A stretch of 64,000 nt of DNA from Branchiostoma floridae (Eukaryota; Chordata; Leptocardii; Amphioxiformes; Branchiostomatidae), in the NCBI RefSeq assembly GCF_000003815.2, contig NC_049995.1, positions 6,803,755-6,867,754 on the forward strand. Direction: 5' to 3'. A program made the position numbers and the translations under genes. The notes under the pieces are model-generated. The model was not told the DNA's origin. It searched no databases and saw nothing but the letters and a program-made list of their open reading frames with translations. Of this stretch, positions 63,282-64,000 are shown in pieces. Positions within the stretch are counted from its first letter, which is position 1. Each line of letters opens with the position of its first letter.

Positions 63282-64000
63282 CTGAGGGGGGGGGAGAGAA
63301 GTTGATATAAAATACATGTAAGGGGAGGGTCTCTAACCAGAGGGGAGGTATACACATAGATGTATTGAGACAAAGGGGAGGTTCTCTAACCTGAGGGGGT
63401 AAGGAGAAAAGTTGATTAAAAATACATGTAAGGGGGGGGGTTCTCTAAGCTGAGGGGGTTGGGAGAAAAGTTGATTAAAAATACATGTAAGGGGGGGTTC
63501 TCTAACCTGAGGGGCTGGGGAGAAAAGTTGATTAAAAATACATGTAAAGGGGAGGTTCTCTAACCTGAGGGGGGAGCAGTTGATTTAAAATACATGTAAG
63601 GGGAGGTTCTCTAACCTGAGGGGTTAACCTGAGGGCAGGGAAGTTGATTGAAAAACATGTAAGGGGAGGTTCTGTAACCTAAGGGGAGGGGGGCAAAGAT
63701 GCTTTGAAAAGAGAAGGGGAGGTTAACCTCAGGGGGAGAGAGAAGTTGATTTAAAATACATGTAAGGGGAGGTTCTCTAACCTGAGGGGAGGGGTAAAAA
63801 GATGCTTTGAAAATAGAAGGGGAGGTTCTCTAACCTGAAGGGGGGACAATGAAACAAGGGGAGATTCGCTAAGTGGAAAGAAGGGGAACAAGATGCTTTG
63901 AGACAAGAAGGGAAAGTTCTCTAATTGTGGGAGGGGTAAAACAAGTTGGTTTTAAACAAGAAGGGGAGGTTCTCTAACATGTAGGAAAGGGGAAGGATTC
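63257..64000. repeat. SCRIB: Minisatellite built from a splice acceptor and exon edge
   Basis: The unit aaggggaggttctctaacct plus gagggg, often followed by agaaaagttgattaaaaata and catgta, recurs about 14 times at roughly 50-bp spacing to the window edge. On the transcript strand each unit reads cctcag then GTTAGAGAACCTCCCC, which is the 3' splice site and first coding bases of the LRR-cap exon. The lowest copy is the real exon boundary. Some copies have lost the AG or the exon match. Confidence 0.93.

Overview
The window is eukaryotic genomic DNA and fits a lancelet (Branchiostoma). The reasons are a bilaterian SCRIB gene broken into many small exons, many short palindromic elements, and frequent acatgta-type AT-rich intron sequence. 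The species call is an inference, not a search result. Three N gaps (34331-34478, 47436-47810, 48846-48945) show it is a draft assembly.

One gene accounts for nearly all the coding sequence: the minus-strand orthologue of Scribble (SCRIB), a LAP-family cell-polarity scaffold with N-terminal leucine-rich repeats and four PDZ domains. I resolved 47 coding exons by hand. They run from the last LRR and LAP cap (63281) to the stop codon (6248), with GT..AG introns and reading phases that agree at every junction. One exon runs into an assembly gap. About 4.8 kb of coding sequence (about 1,600 codons) is visible. The start codon and most of the LRR array lie beyond 64000.

In transcription order (descending coordinates): LRR end and LAP-specific cap, 63281-60466. 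Conserved linker with KVLF and two TPH motifs plus an acidic, poly-Q stretch, 58501-44936. PDZ1, 38534-37403. An enlarged PDZ1-PDZ2 linker with two related exon pairs carrying a GVSF core, 36670-32462. PDZ2 and a proline-rich linker, 31608-29130. PDZ3, 28512-26868. PDZ4, 25872-24218. A charged coiled-coil region with two 18-bp microexons, 23880-20169. A proline/lysine-rich tail with the vertebrate-like RAKQ, RVSL and MKSLE blocks, 19696-6248. The first 6.2 kb is 3' UTR and intergenic DNA.

The rest is intron filled with repeats. These include at least eight copies of a palindromic TTCGCGG family, a TTAA-flanked piggyBac-like element, a hAT-like foldback element with a 5-bp target duplication, a tRNA-derived SINE-like copy, several satellites and two long hairpins. 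The most unusual signal is at the right edge. A minisatellite there repeats the 3' splice site plus the first coding bases of the LRR-cap exon about fourteen times. No second protein-coding gene is supported.
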